A DNA stretch of 5,564 nucleotides from an uncultured Eubacteriales bacterium. Its GTDB lineage: Bacteria > Bacillota_A > Clostridia > Christensenellales > Aristaeellaceae. Below the pieces are notes generated by a model that was given only the letters and a program-made list of their open reading frames with translations, was not told the DNA's origin and did not search any database. Below, piece by piece: positions 1 through 5,487 of this stretch. Location of the stretch: assembly GCA_902795555.1 (NCBI GenBank), contig CADBLV010000261.1, positions 1 to 5,564 of the forward strand. Reading direction: 5' to 3'. The translations under genes and the position numbers were made by a program. The stretch's first letter is position 1, and each line of letters opens with the position of its first letter.

Positions 1-668
1 ACCGTCAGGTTGGGATTGTCCGGATAGGAGACGGCCGGAAGCGTTTCCCCTTTTTCCGCCTTTTCCATTTTTGTCCCGGACATGTCCTCCGCCGGAAGGG
101 CGGTGGACAGCGCAGTCGCATATGTGGGGAGTGATGAGGCGTCTGTTGGGAGCGCTGACGCTTCTGTCGGAAGTGCTGATGCGTCTGTCGGAAGCGCTGA
201 TGCATCTCCCGAAGGTACTGACGCATCTCCTGAAATCGCGGTCGCCTCTGTTGGGAACACCGGCGCGTCTGTCGGAAGCGCTGATGCATCCCCCTCCCCT
301 GCCTCGGGTGCCAATGTCTCGCTTTCTACCATCACCTGGCGCAACTCTTCGGTTGTCCGGCGGGACGCAGCCCAATCGGCGCCGTAGGAAATCAGCTGGA
401 CACAACCGTATCCGGCCAGCAACAGCGAAACGCAAAGCACCGCCACCTGTGTCACGCTTCTGGCATTCTTCCTTTGCCGGCGATATCGGCCCGACTCCGC
501 AGCCGGGGTTTTCGGATCTGAATTCGCAGCCGAGGCTTTCGATTCCGGCTGCGCATTTGGAGCTTTCGGATCCGGCTGCGCATTTGGAGTTTTCGGCTCC
601 GGCCTGTTTTCCTTTCCGGAGGATGGATTGCGATCCTGTTTATTCGGTTCAGGCGGATAATATGGCAT
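1..668 (-). CDS. Partial single-pass membrane protein with repeat linker, possibly a class B sortase (N-terminal part)
   Basis: Read on the minus strand, the frame starting at the ATG at 668-666 stays open for 222 codons and leaves the window at base 1. An AGAGGAGG site at 685-678 lies 9 bases before this ATG and fixes the start. Residues 1-60 are hydrophilic and rich in Pro, Asn and Lys, with a tandem PK(T/A)PNAQP(D/E) repeat at 25-42. Residues 61-70 are basic (RYRRQRKNAR). Residues 72-95 form one hydrophobic segment, so the topology is probably cytoplasmic N-terminus and extracellular C-terminus. Residues 96-120 contain ADWAASRRTTEELRQ. Residues 127-192 are a low-complexity linker of DASALPT-type repeats. 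The last residues, around YPDNPNLT (215-222), and the overall plan resemble the region before the catalytic domain of clostridial class B sortases. The sortase call is from memory of that family; no Cys/His/Arg catalytic residue is inside the window. The frame and start are well supported, the function is tentative. Confidence 0.8.
   Translation of the reverse strand, partial: MPYYPPEPNKQDRNPSSGKENRPEPKTPNAQPDPKAPNAQPESKASAANSDPKTPAAESGRYRRQRKNARSVTQVAVLCVSLLLAGYGCVQLISYGADWAASRRTTEELRQVMVESETLAPEAGEGDASALPTDAPVFPTEATAISGDASVPSGDASALPTDASALPTEASALPTDASSLPTYATALSTALPAEDMSGTKMEKAEKGETLPAVSYPDNPNLT
102..290 (-). repeat. Degenerate 7-residue (21-bp) repeats in the extracellular linker
   Basis: Within the minus-strand gene, residues 127-189 repeat a unit close to D-A-S-A-L-P-T. 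Clear copies begin at residues 127, 155, 162, 169 and 176, with diverged copies between and after (APVFPTE, ATAISGD, ASVPSGD, ATALSTA). The DNA unit is about 21 bp and some copies are nearly identical, which suggests slippage or unequal recombination. The composition is that of a flexible, possibly glycosylated wall-spanning spacer. Its lack of stop codons in several frames also creates spurious open frames on both strands here. Confidence 0.8.
543..596 (-). repeat. Two tandem 27-bp units in the cytoplasmic tail of the minus-strand gene
   Basis: Residues 25-33 and 34-42 of the minus-strand protein read PKTPNAQPD and PKAPNAQPE. The two 27-bp units differ at very few bases, consistent with a recent in-frame duplication in the Pro-rich N-terminal tail. 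Confidence 0.8.
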
Positions 669-677
669 GACAGTCAT

Positions 678-685
678 CCTCCTCT
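678..685 (-). promoter_or_regulatory. Ribosome binding site of the minus-strand membrane protein gene
   Basis: The minus strand reads AGAGGAGG, a full anti-16S match, 9 bases before the ATG at 668. A second ATG directly abuts the site (677-675, in frame) but is too close to be used. This site decides the start and confirms that the gene is on the minus strand. Confidence 0.85.
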
Positions 686-722
686 GTGAACTGCAGGTTC
701 CCTTCAGTCATTCCGTTCGGTT

Positions 723-820
723 GGCTATTTTGTTGATGATCCGTCCACAGCTTGCTGTGGGTTACGGATCACATGCAGAGCTACTTGCTCCCGCTTTGCG
801 GATCGCGAACAAAATATGCC
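723..820 (-). ncRNA. Candidate structured 5' leader element (multi-branched RNA) of unknown class
   Basis: A closing stem pairs 723-734 (GGCTATTTTGTT) with 808-820 (AACAAAATATGCC), giving 12 pairs with one bulged base. Inside lie three hairpins: 737-751 with 754-771 (TGATCCGT/ACGGATCA plus CCACAGC/GCTGTGG, 15 pairs with a 3-base bulge), 778-790 (GAGC/GCTC) and 791-801 (CCGC/GCGG). On the minus strand this falls between the predicted transcription start near 871 and the ribosome binding site at 678-685, so it would sit in the mRNA leader of the membrane protein gene. The hexamer GATCCG occurs twice on the minus strand (804-799 and 770-765), and both copies could pair with CGGATC at 743-738, so two exclusive folds are possible. 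I do not recognise a known riboswitch. A small inverted-repeat element is the main alternative. Confidence 0.45.
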
Positions 821-877
821 TCCCCTTCCATTCGGGCAATTCCCGATTTCTGCACAGCAAAATCAGCAAACAGAAAC

Positions 878-906
878 AGTATACCCAATCGGCGCGAATT
901 GTTCAA
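878..906 (-). promoter_or_regulatory. Predicted sigma-A promoter for the minus-strand membrane protein gene
   Basis: On the minus strand, TTGAAC (906-901) is followed after 17 bases by TATACT (883-878). This matches the -35 consensus at 4 of 6 positions and the -10 consensus at 5 of 6. Transcription would begin near 871, leaving a leader of about 200 bases that contains the folded element. It lies back to back with the ruvC promoter. Confidence 0.5.
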
Positions 907-925
907 TCATTTTTCGAAACAGGAC

Positions 926-954
926 TTGCTAATCTTGTCAGAGCATGGGATAAT
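926..954 (+). promoter_or_regulatory. Predicted sigma-A promoter for the ruvC-ruvA-ruvB-queA operon
   Basis: TTGCTA (926-931), a 17-base spacer and GATAAT (949-954) match the consensus at 4 of 6 and 5 of 6 positions. The start would fall near 961, about 40 bases before the ruvC TTG. I saw no LexA/SOS-box-like palindrome over it by eye. Confidence 0.5.
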
Positions 955-1000
955 AGAACGTCCCGGCGGAAACTCCGACAGACGGAAAAGAGGCGATCAC

Positions 1001-1495
1001 TTGCGTGTGCTGGGGATTGATCCCGGATATGCTCTGATGGGCTGGAGTGTCATCGACAGCAAAGGCTCCGGGATGAAACTGGTTAATTATGGATGCATCG
1101 AAACGAAAGCCGGCGTTCCCATGCCGGATCGGCTGCGAACACTGCAGCTTGGGATCCGCGATCTGCTGACCATCTATAAACCGGATGACGTCGCCTTTGA
1201 AGAGCTGTTTTTCGCGCGCAATGTAACCACCGCGCTCATGGTCGGCGCGGCCCGGGGAGCGGCGATCATCGCCGCCGCCGAATATACCCGTAATCTGTAT
1301 GAATACACGCCGATGCAAATCAAGCTGGCCGTGACGGGATACGGGAAGGCGGACAAAAAGCAGATTCAGCAGATGGTAAAGCTTTTGCTGAGAATGGACG
1401 AGATTCCGAAGCCCGACGATGCGGCCGACGCCATCGCCTGCGCCATTACCCACTGCCAGGCCGGCGTCGCCCGAAAGGACTTCCTGATGAAATGA
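1001..1495 (+). CDS. ruvC: Crossover junction endodeoxyribonuclease RuvC
   Basis: RuvC is the dimeric resolvase that nicks two opposed strands of a Holliday junction bound by RuvAB, the last step of recombinational repair. The 164-residue product is close to the usual length and begins (M/L)RVLGIDPG. All four acidic metal-binding positions of the RNase H-like fold are visible: D7, E67 (in FEELFFARN), D140 and D143 (in PDDAADAIACAITHC). The start is TTG at 1001, chosen because AGAGG at 989-993 lies 7 bases before it and because the family begins exactly here. An in-frame ATG at 752 would add 83 residues without family resemblance that cross the predicted promoter. The gene is first in the operon, and ruvA follows after 16 bases. 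A TTG start may lower translation relative to ruvA and ruvB; this last point is inference. Confidence 0.96.
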   Translation: MRVLGIDPGYALMGWSVIDSKGSGMKLVNYGCIETKAGVPMPDRLRTLQLGIRDLLTIYKPDDVAFEELFFARNVTTALMVGAARGAAIIAAAEYTRNLYEYTPMQIKLAVTGYGKADKKQIQQMVKLLLRMDEIPKPDDAADAIACAITHCQAGVARKDFLMK

Positions 1496-1511
1496 CCGGA
1501 GGGGCAAAACC

Positions 1512-2117
1512 ATGTTCGCGTTTATTGAAGGATCGGTCTGCGAGAAGGCCAATGGTTTACTGGTGCTGATGGCCTCGGGCGTCGGCTGGGAGCTGATGTG
1601 TTCCAACAACACCCTGCAGGCCGCGCCGGCCCTGGGCGAAAAAATGAAATGTCACACCTTCCTTTCCGTCCGGGAGGACGCGATGGAGCTGTTTGGCTTT
1701 GCCACCCGGGAGGAAAAAGAGATGTTTCTGAGGCTGATTTCCGTGTCCGGCATCGGGCCCAAAACCGCGCTGGGCGTCCTGGGATCCATGCCCCTGCGGG
1801 ATCTGAACCTGGCCATCCTGCTGGGGGATGTAGCCGCCCTGTCCCGTGCCCCGGGCATCGGCAAAAAAACAGCGCAGCGGATCGCGCTGGAGCTGAAAGA
1901 CAAGGTAAGTCAGGCAGATGTTTCCGGCCAGGCGGACGCTCCCGCCGCGGCGCAGGCTGTCATGGGAACGGACAGCGCGATGGAAGCCATTGAGGCGCTG
2001 ACAGCCCTGGGCTATTCATCCACAGAAGCACGCAACGCGGTAAGCCAGGTTCGTTCTCAGGCGGAAAAGCCCGAAGAAATCATTCGCCTGGCCTTACGGA
2101 CGATGGCCGGCATGTAA
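1512..2117 (+). CDS. ruvA: Holliday junction branch migration protein RuvA
   Basis: RuvA forms a tetramer that holds the Holliday junction open and square and loads the RuvB motor. The 201-residue product has the normal length and three domains: an N-terminal OB fold (about 1-64), a double helix-hairpin-helix domain with GIG motifs at 80-82 and 115-117, and after an Ala-rich linker (about 135-155) the C-terminal RuvB-binding domain (about 156-201, EALTALGYSSTEA). The acidic pin that separates strands at the crossover is intact as E55-D56 in SVREDAMELFGF, matching E. coli numbering. GGAGGGG at 1498-1504 lies 7 bases before the ATG. The gene sits between ruvC and ruvB on the same strand and has no promoter of its own that I can see. 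Confidence 0.97.
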   Translation: MFAFIEGSVCEKANGLLVLMASGVGWELMCSNNTLQAAPALGEKMKCHTFLSVREDAMELFGFATREEKEMFLRLISVSGIGPKTALGVLGSMPLRDLNLAILLGDVAALSRAPGIGKKTAQRIALELKDKVSQADVSGQADAPAAAQAVMGTDSAMEAIEALTALGYSSTEARNAVSQVRSQAEKPEEIIRLALRTMAGM

Positions 2118-2159
2118 AAAACAGGCCTCCGCTCCCGGAAGTGAAGGAAGGAAGAACGC

Positions 2160-3188
2160 ATGGAAGACAGATTGATGAATGCCGGTTTGCTGGCAGAAGA
2201 CAACGCCGCGGAACAGACGCTGCGCCCGCACTCCCTGCGTGAATATGTGGGGCAGCAGGGCGTGAAGGACAGTCTGAGCATCTACATTCAGGCTGCGCTG
2301 AGCCGGCACGACGCGCTGGATCATATGCTGCTGTATGGTCCTCCCGGGCTGGGAAAAACCACCCTGGCCTGTATTGTTGCCGCTGAGATGGGGCAGAATA
2401 TCCGGGTGACCAGCGGTCCCGCCATCGAGCGGCCCGGCGATCTGGCTTCCATTCTGAGCAACCTGAGCAGCGGCGATGTGCTGTTTATTGACGAAATTCA
2501 CCGGCTCAGCCGCCAGGTGGAGGAAGTGCTGTATCCGGCGATGGAGGATTATGCCATCGATATCATGATCGGAAAGGGCCCCACCGCGCGGAGTCTCCGG
2601 GTGGATCTGCCCAAATTCACCCTCGTGGGAGCCACCACGCGGGCAGGCCAGCTTTCCGCGCCTTTGCGGGATCGATTCGGCATGCTGTTCCGACTGGAAA
2701 TGTATACACCGGAGGAACTGTGTCAGATTGTGGAGCGAAGCGCCGGCATTCTGGAAATCAGGGCAAGCCATGACGGACTGCTGGAGATTGCGAAACGCAG
2801 CCGCGGAACGCCCCGGATTGCCAACCGGATGCTGAAGCGCGTGAGAGACTATGCCCAGGTGAAAGCCGGCGGACAGATTACCCGCGAAGCGGCCCGGGAA
2901 GCGCTGGCCATGCTGGATGTGGATGAACTGGGGCTGGACAAGGTGGACCGGAACATGCTGAACACCATGATGGACAAATTTGCCGGGGGGCCGGTGGGAT
3001 TGGATACCCTGGCCGCAACCACCGGAGAGGATGCCGTGACCATTGAGGATGTTTACGAACCCTATCTGATGCAGCTGGGCTTCCTGATGCGCACGCCCCG
3101 GGGGCGTCTCTGCACGCCGGCCGCGTGGGCACACATGAAAAAAACCATGCCCGTTGCCGCGCAGGAACAAATCACAATGGAGCTTTGA
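2160..3188 (+). CDS. ruvB: Holliday junction branch migration DNA helicase RuvB
   Basis: RuvB is the hexameric AAA+ ATPase that pumps duplex DNA through the RuvA-bound junction. The 342-residue product has the standard length. Visible motifs are Walker [10 protein letters not shown] (60-68), Walker B VLFIDEIH (107-114), sensor 1 GATTRAG (157-163), the LRDRFG segment that carries the arginine finger (169-174) and sensor 2 [10 protein letters not shown] (216-225). The C-terminal winged-helix DNA-binding domain covers about 260-330 ([29 protein letters not shown]). AAGGAAGGA at 2144-2152 precedes the ATG by 7 bases. The 42-base gap from ruvA has no terminator-like structure, so the genes are likely co-transcribed. 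All key residues I looked for are present. Confidence 0.97.
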   Translation: MEDRLMNAGLLAEDNAAEQTLRPHSLREYVGQQGVKDSLSIYIQAALSRHDALDHMLLYGPPGLGKTTLACIVAAEMGQNIRVTSGPAIERPGDLASILSNLSSGDVLFIDEIHRLSRQVEEVLYPAMEDYAIDIMIGKGPTARSLRVDLPKFTLVGATTRAGQLSAPLRDRFGMLFRLEMYTPEELCQIVERSAGILEIRASHDGLLEIAKRSRGTPRIANRMLKRVRDYAQVKAGGQITREAAREALAMLDVDELGLDKVDRNMLNTMMDKFAGGPVGLDTLAATTGEDAVTIEDVYEPYLMQLGFLMRTPRGRLCTPAAWAHMKKTMPVAAQEQITMEL

Positions 3189-3191
3189 CCC

Positions 3192-4220
3192 ATGAAAACA
3201 ACGGATTTCGACTATGATCTGCCGGAGGAGCTGATCGCCCAGACACCCATGGAGCCCAGGGATCACAGCCGGCTTTTGATCTACCACCGCAGGGATCGAA
3301 CCCTGGAACACCGCCACTTCTATGACGTCATTGACTATCTGAACCCCGGGGATGCCCTGGTGATCAACGAAACCAAAGTTATTCCCGCCCGCCTGCTGGG
3401 TGAAAAGGAAGGCACCGGCGTCCCTGTGGAAGTGCTGCTTCTGCGGCGGGAAAACGCCACCGACTGGGAAGCGCTGGTTCGCCCCGGACGCCGGCTGAAG
3501 CCCGGGAGCTTCTGTTCCTTCGGAGAGGGGCTGCTCCGATGCGAAATCCTGAGCCATGTGGCGGAAACCGGGGGACGGATGGTTCGATTCCATTGTGACG
3601 GAATCTTTGAGGAAGTGCTGGATCGGCTTGGAGAAATGCCCCTGCCGCCTTACATCCATGAAAAGCTGGCCGATCCGGGACGATACCAGACCGTTTACGC
3701 GCGGCAGGAAGGTTCCGCCGCGGCGCCAACCGCGGGACTTCATTTCACGCCGGAATTGCTGGCCAGAATCCGGGAAAAGGGAATTACGCCCGTGCCTGTA
3801 TTACTGCATGTCGGGCTGGGAACTTTCCGCCCGGTGACGGAAGAAGACACCGACCGGCATGTGATGCACAGCGAATACTGCGAGGTGACGCCCGAGGCCG
3901 CCGACACGCTGAACCGGCTGCGGGCCGCGGGCGGACGGATCGTCTGCGTCGGAACCACCTCCGTTCGTACTTTGGAAACCCGATCTGACGAGAACGGCCG
4001 GATCGTTGCCGGCGCCGGAAATACCGCCATTTTCATCAAGCCGGGAGTCAGGCTGAAGGCAACAGACGCCCTCATTACGAATTTTCACCTGCCCCAGAGC
4101 ACGCTGCTGATGCTGGTCAGCGCCATGATGGGGCGGGAGGAGGCCCTGCGGGTTTATGCCGAAGCCGTGCAGGAACGATATCGCTTCTTTTCTTTCGGAG
4201 ATGCCATGATGATCGACTGA
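3192..4220 (+). CDS. queA: S-adenosylmethionine:tRNA ribosyltransferase-isomerase QueA
   Basis: QueA transfers and isomerises the ribosyl part of S-adenosylmethionine onto preQ1 at position 34 of GUN-anticodon tRNAs, producing epoxyqueuosine. The 342-residue product is full length. Family landmarks run from end to end: FDYDLPEELIAQTPMEPRDHSRLL (about 6-29), GDALVINETKVIPARLLG (about 54-71), PLPPYIHEKL, the TAGLHFT segment, HVGLGTFRPV, GTTSVRTLE and the C-terminal TNFHLPQSTLLMLVSAMMG. The ATG lies 3 bases after the ruvB stop and its likely ribosome site GGAG (3179-3182) is inside ruvB, so translation is probably coupled. The usual next gene, tgt, is absent; an AraC regulator follows. The stop codon sits in a short inverted repeat at 4208-4225. 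Confidence 0.97.
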   Translation: MKTTDFDYDLPEELIAQTPMEPRDHSRLLIYHRRDRTLEHRHFYDVIDYLNPGDALVINETKVIPARLLGEKEGTGVPVEVLLLRRENATDWEALVRPGRRLKPGSFCSFGEGLLRCEILSHVAETGGRMVRFHCDGIFEEVLDRLGEMPLPPYIHEKLADPGRYQTVYARQEGSAAAPTAGLHFTPELLARIREKGITPVPVLLHVGLGTFRPVTEEDTDRHVMHSEYCEVTPEAADTLNRLRAAGGRIVCVGTTSVRTLETRSDENGRIVAGAGNTAIFIKPGVRLKATDALITNFHLPQSTLLMLVSAMMGREEALRVYAEAVQERYRFFSFGDAMMID

Positions 4221-4308
4221 TCATCCGGAGAGATGGGCATTTGATTTCGGGAAGGCCTGATGATCGACTGATGATTTGGGATATGGACATTTTCGGCAGA
4301 ATAGGATA
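4207..4308. repeat. Imperfect 51-bp tandem duplication across the queA stop codon and the araC promoter
   Basis: A 15-base segment, TGATGATCGACTGAT, occurs at 4207-4221 (over the last codons and stop of queA) and again at 4258-4272, exactly 51 bases on. Similarity continues weakly past each copy (GATGGGCATTT at 4232-4242 and ATATGGACATTTT at 4281-4293, with a short gap). The second copy supplies the TGGACA -35 box of the downstream promoter. Confidence 0.6.
4208..4225 (+). other. Inverted repeat spanning the queA stop codon
   Basis: GATGATC (4208-4214) and GATCATC (4219-4225) are perfect inverted repeats around a 4-base loop, with the queA stop at 4218-4220. No run of T follows, so it is not a classical Rho-independent terminator. 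It could be a 3' end-stabilising hairpin or chance. Confidence 0.4.
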
Positions 4309-4312
4309 TAAT
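4284..4312 (+). promoter_or_regulatory. Predicted sigma-A promoter of the AraC-family gene
   Basis: TGGACA (4284-4289), a 17-base spacer and a perfect TATAAT (4307-4312) form a near-consensus promoter (5 of 6 and 6 of 6). Transcription would begin near 4319, leaving a leader of about 40 bases. It shows that the regulator can be expressed separately from the ruv-queA operon. Confidence 0.75.
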
Positions 4313-4358
4313 AAACCTCGCTTCAGTTGTTAAAATCGATGGAGGAGGTTTCTCCCGG

Positions 4359-5222
4359 ATGGATGCACAGTTTGAACCCACAAATCCGCTCAGCATGCCT
4401 TTCGAATGCTTCACGTATGAACCCGGCAACAAACCTTTTCCCGTCGCCGAACACTGGCATTATTTTGCGGAACTGGTGTTGTGCAGGGAAGGTAAGCTGC
4501 TGATTCGCAGAAACGGGGAGGATTTTTTCCTGACTCCCGGCGAAATCCTGTTTATCAATCCCCTGGTCTGCCACAGTCTCGACACCGCCGACGGAGATCC
4601 CGTGAAATACGGGGTGATCAAGCTGGACCTGAACCAGTTTGAAGAGACACCCTGTTATGCCCCGGATCTGCGGAGTATGATGCTGGAGGCAGAGCGCAAT
4701 CAGCTTCCGATGCACCTGAGCGCAAAAGAGGTGCATGAATCCCATATGGATTTCATGGTTTCGGAATGCATCCACGAATACCGCACCCGGGCCTACGCCT
4801 ATGACCTGAAGATTCGCGCCATGCTGTATCTGATTACAACCTCCCTGGTGCGCCTGTGGATCGGTCAGGGCGTAACCCTGCAGGTCCGGCCTGTTCCGTC
4901 CGACCCTCTGTATACCGTAACCTCCTATATTGATCACCATATCGGGGAAAGCCTGAAGGTGGAGGATCTGGCAAAATACTACGGGCTGAGCTACCCCTGG
5001 TTTGCCAAACGGTTTCGGGATATATACGGGATCAGCTGCAAGGAATACATTGAGAAAGTCCGGATCAGCAGAGTGGAGCATTTTCTGCTGTTTACCGATC
5101 GCGACCTGAACGATATCAGCCGGAAAACCGGGTATGCCGACTGCAGTCATATGATCAAGGATTTTCGTCGGCTGAAGGGGACAACGCCCGGTCAGTTCAG
5201 GCAGCAACAGCGAAAAACCTGA
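4359..5222 (+). CDS. AraC-family transcriptional regulator with N-terminal cupin sensor domain
   Basis: The 287-residue product has the two-part plan of AraC/XylS regulators. Residues about 20-90 form a cupin ligand-binding domain; H32-W-H34-Y-F-A-E38, then G45, matches the first cupin motif H-x-H-x3-E-x6-G, and H72 lies where a second-motif His would be. Residues about 185-285 form the DNA-binding domain with two helix-turn-helix units: KVEDLAKYYGLSYPWFAKRF (200-219) and DLNDISRKTGYADCSHMIKDF (249-269), ending in the family signature KGTTPGQFR. A GGAGGAGG site at 4341-4348 lies 10 bases before the ATG. The ligand and target genes cannot be read from sequence; cupin-type members often respond to sugars. 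No metabolic gene lies next to it: upstream is queA, downstream tRNA-Gly and tuf. Its role here is therefore unknown and may act at a distance. Confidence 0.92.
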   Translation: MDAQFEPTNPLSMPFECFTYEPGNKPFPVAEHWHYFAELVLCREGKLLIRRNGEDFFLTPGEILFINPLVCHSLDTADGDPVKYGVIKLDLNQFEETPCYAPDLRSMMLEAERNQLPMHLSAKEVHESHMDFMVSECIHEYRTRAYAYDLKIRAMLYLITTSLVRLWIGQGVTLQVRPVPSDPLYTVTSYIDHHIGESLKVEDLAKYYGLSYPWFAKRFRDIYGISCKEYIEKVRISRVEHFLLFTDRDLNDISRKTGYADCSHMIKDFRRLKGTTPGQFRQQQRKT

Positions 5223-5272
5223 TTTCTTATGCCGGAAAGCTGAATTTTCTTCCGCAAGTGTGCCGAAAAGGC

Positions 5273-5301
5273 TTGACAGGCATAGAAAAAACGGATAAAA
5301 T
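5273..5301 (+). promoter_or_regulatory. Strong predicted sigma-A promoter for the tRNA-Gly/tuf transcript
   Basis: A perfect TTGACA (5273-5278), a 17-base spacer and TAAAAT (5296-5301, 5 of 6) form a near-ideal promoter, as expected for a tRNA and EF-Tu unit. The start would be near 5308, about 35 bases before the mature tRNA. I see no terminator between araC and this promoter, so some read-through is possible. Confidence 0.8.
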
Positions 5302-5328
5302 ACAATGCGTTCGCAAGTCTTCAAGGGC

Positions 5329-5427
5329 TTGATGCGGGCCATGCAGGTGTAGCTCAATGGCAGAGCTCCAGCTTCCCAAGCTGGTCACGTGGGTTCGATT
5401 CCCATCACCTGCTCCAGACCGCATCAA
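5329..5427 (+). other. 9-bp inverted repeat bracketing the tRNA-Gly gene
   Basis: TTGATGCGG (5329-5337) and CCGCATCAA (5419-5427) are perfectly complementary and flank the tRNA at 5 bases on the 5' side and 2 bases past the CCA on the 3' side. In the precursor they could stack on the acceptor stem through a small internal loop (GCCAT opposite TCCAGA), giving an extended processing stem. Confidence 0.6.
5343..5416 (+). tRNA. tRNA-Gly, anticodon CCC
   Basis: The 74-base gene folds into a full cloverleaf. The acceptor stem is GCAGGTG (5343-5349) with CACCTGC (5406-5412), then discriminator T at 5413 and encoded CCA at 5414-5416. The D stem is GCTC/GAGC (5352-5355, 5363-5366), the anticodon stem CCAGC/GCTGG (5368-5372, 5380-5384), and the T stem GTGGG/CCCAT with loop TTCGATT (5394-5400). 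The loop TTCCCAA places CCC at 5375-5377, which reads GGG. Bacterial glycine identity elements G1-C72, C2-G71, C35, C36 and U73 are all present. The gene lies 71 bases before tuf with no terminator between, so the two probably share one transcript. Confidence 0.96.
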
Positions 5428-5473
5428 TGACTCGGAAGCAATTACGTATTCGCTTTTGAGCGAGATAACAGTG

Positions 5474-5479
5474 AGGAGG
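5474..5479 (+). promoter_or_regulatory. Ribosome binding site of tuf
   Basis: A perfect AGGAGG lies 8 bases before the ATG at 5488, fitting a very highly translated gene. A small hairpin (TCGCT/AGCGA, 5450-5463) sits 10 bases upstream. Confidence 0.85.
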
Positions 5480-5487
5480 AAACCCCA

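Noticed and set aside
5..289. Minus-strand frame of 94 residues rich in Gln and Arg
   Set aside because: It is an out-of-frame reading of the repeat linker of the membrane protein gene, with no start signal.
71..670. Plus-strand open frames over 71-670 and 82-387
   Set aside because: They are antisense shadows of the minus-strand gene; the repeats simply lack stops in several frames, and neither frame has a proper ribosome site.
737..771. Strong hairpin as a Rho-independent terminator
   Set aside because: No T-run follows on either strand, and it sits inside a larger fold.
938..1612. Minus-strand open frame (224 codons) opposite ruvC
   Set aside because: Antisense shadow of a gene with all catalytic residues in place.
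2094..3743. Long minus-strand open frame (549 codons) opposite ruvB and queA
   Set aside because: It is antisense to two fully conserved genes, has His/Gln-rich composition typical of codon-bias shadows, and matches no family I know.
5223..5272. Possible terminator after araC
   Set aside because: Only a 5-pair stem (CGGAA/TTCCG) with a 12-base loop and no T-run; too weak to call.
5306..5315. Palindrome TGCGTTCGCA at the tRNA promoter start site
   Set aside because: Ten bases with a 2-base centre; too short to call an operator without comparison.
4323..5357. Minus-strand open frame (344 codons) opposite araC and the tRNA
   Set aside because: It overlaps a clear AraC gene and part of a tRNA; this is a shadow frame.
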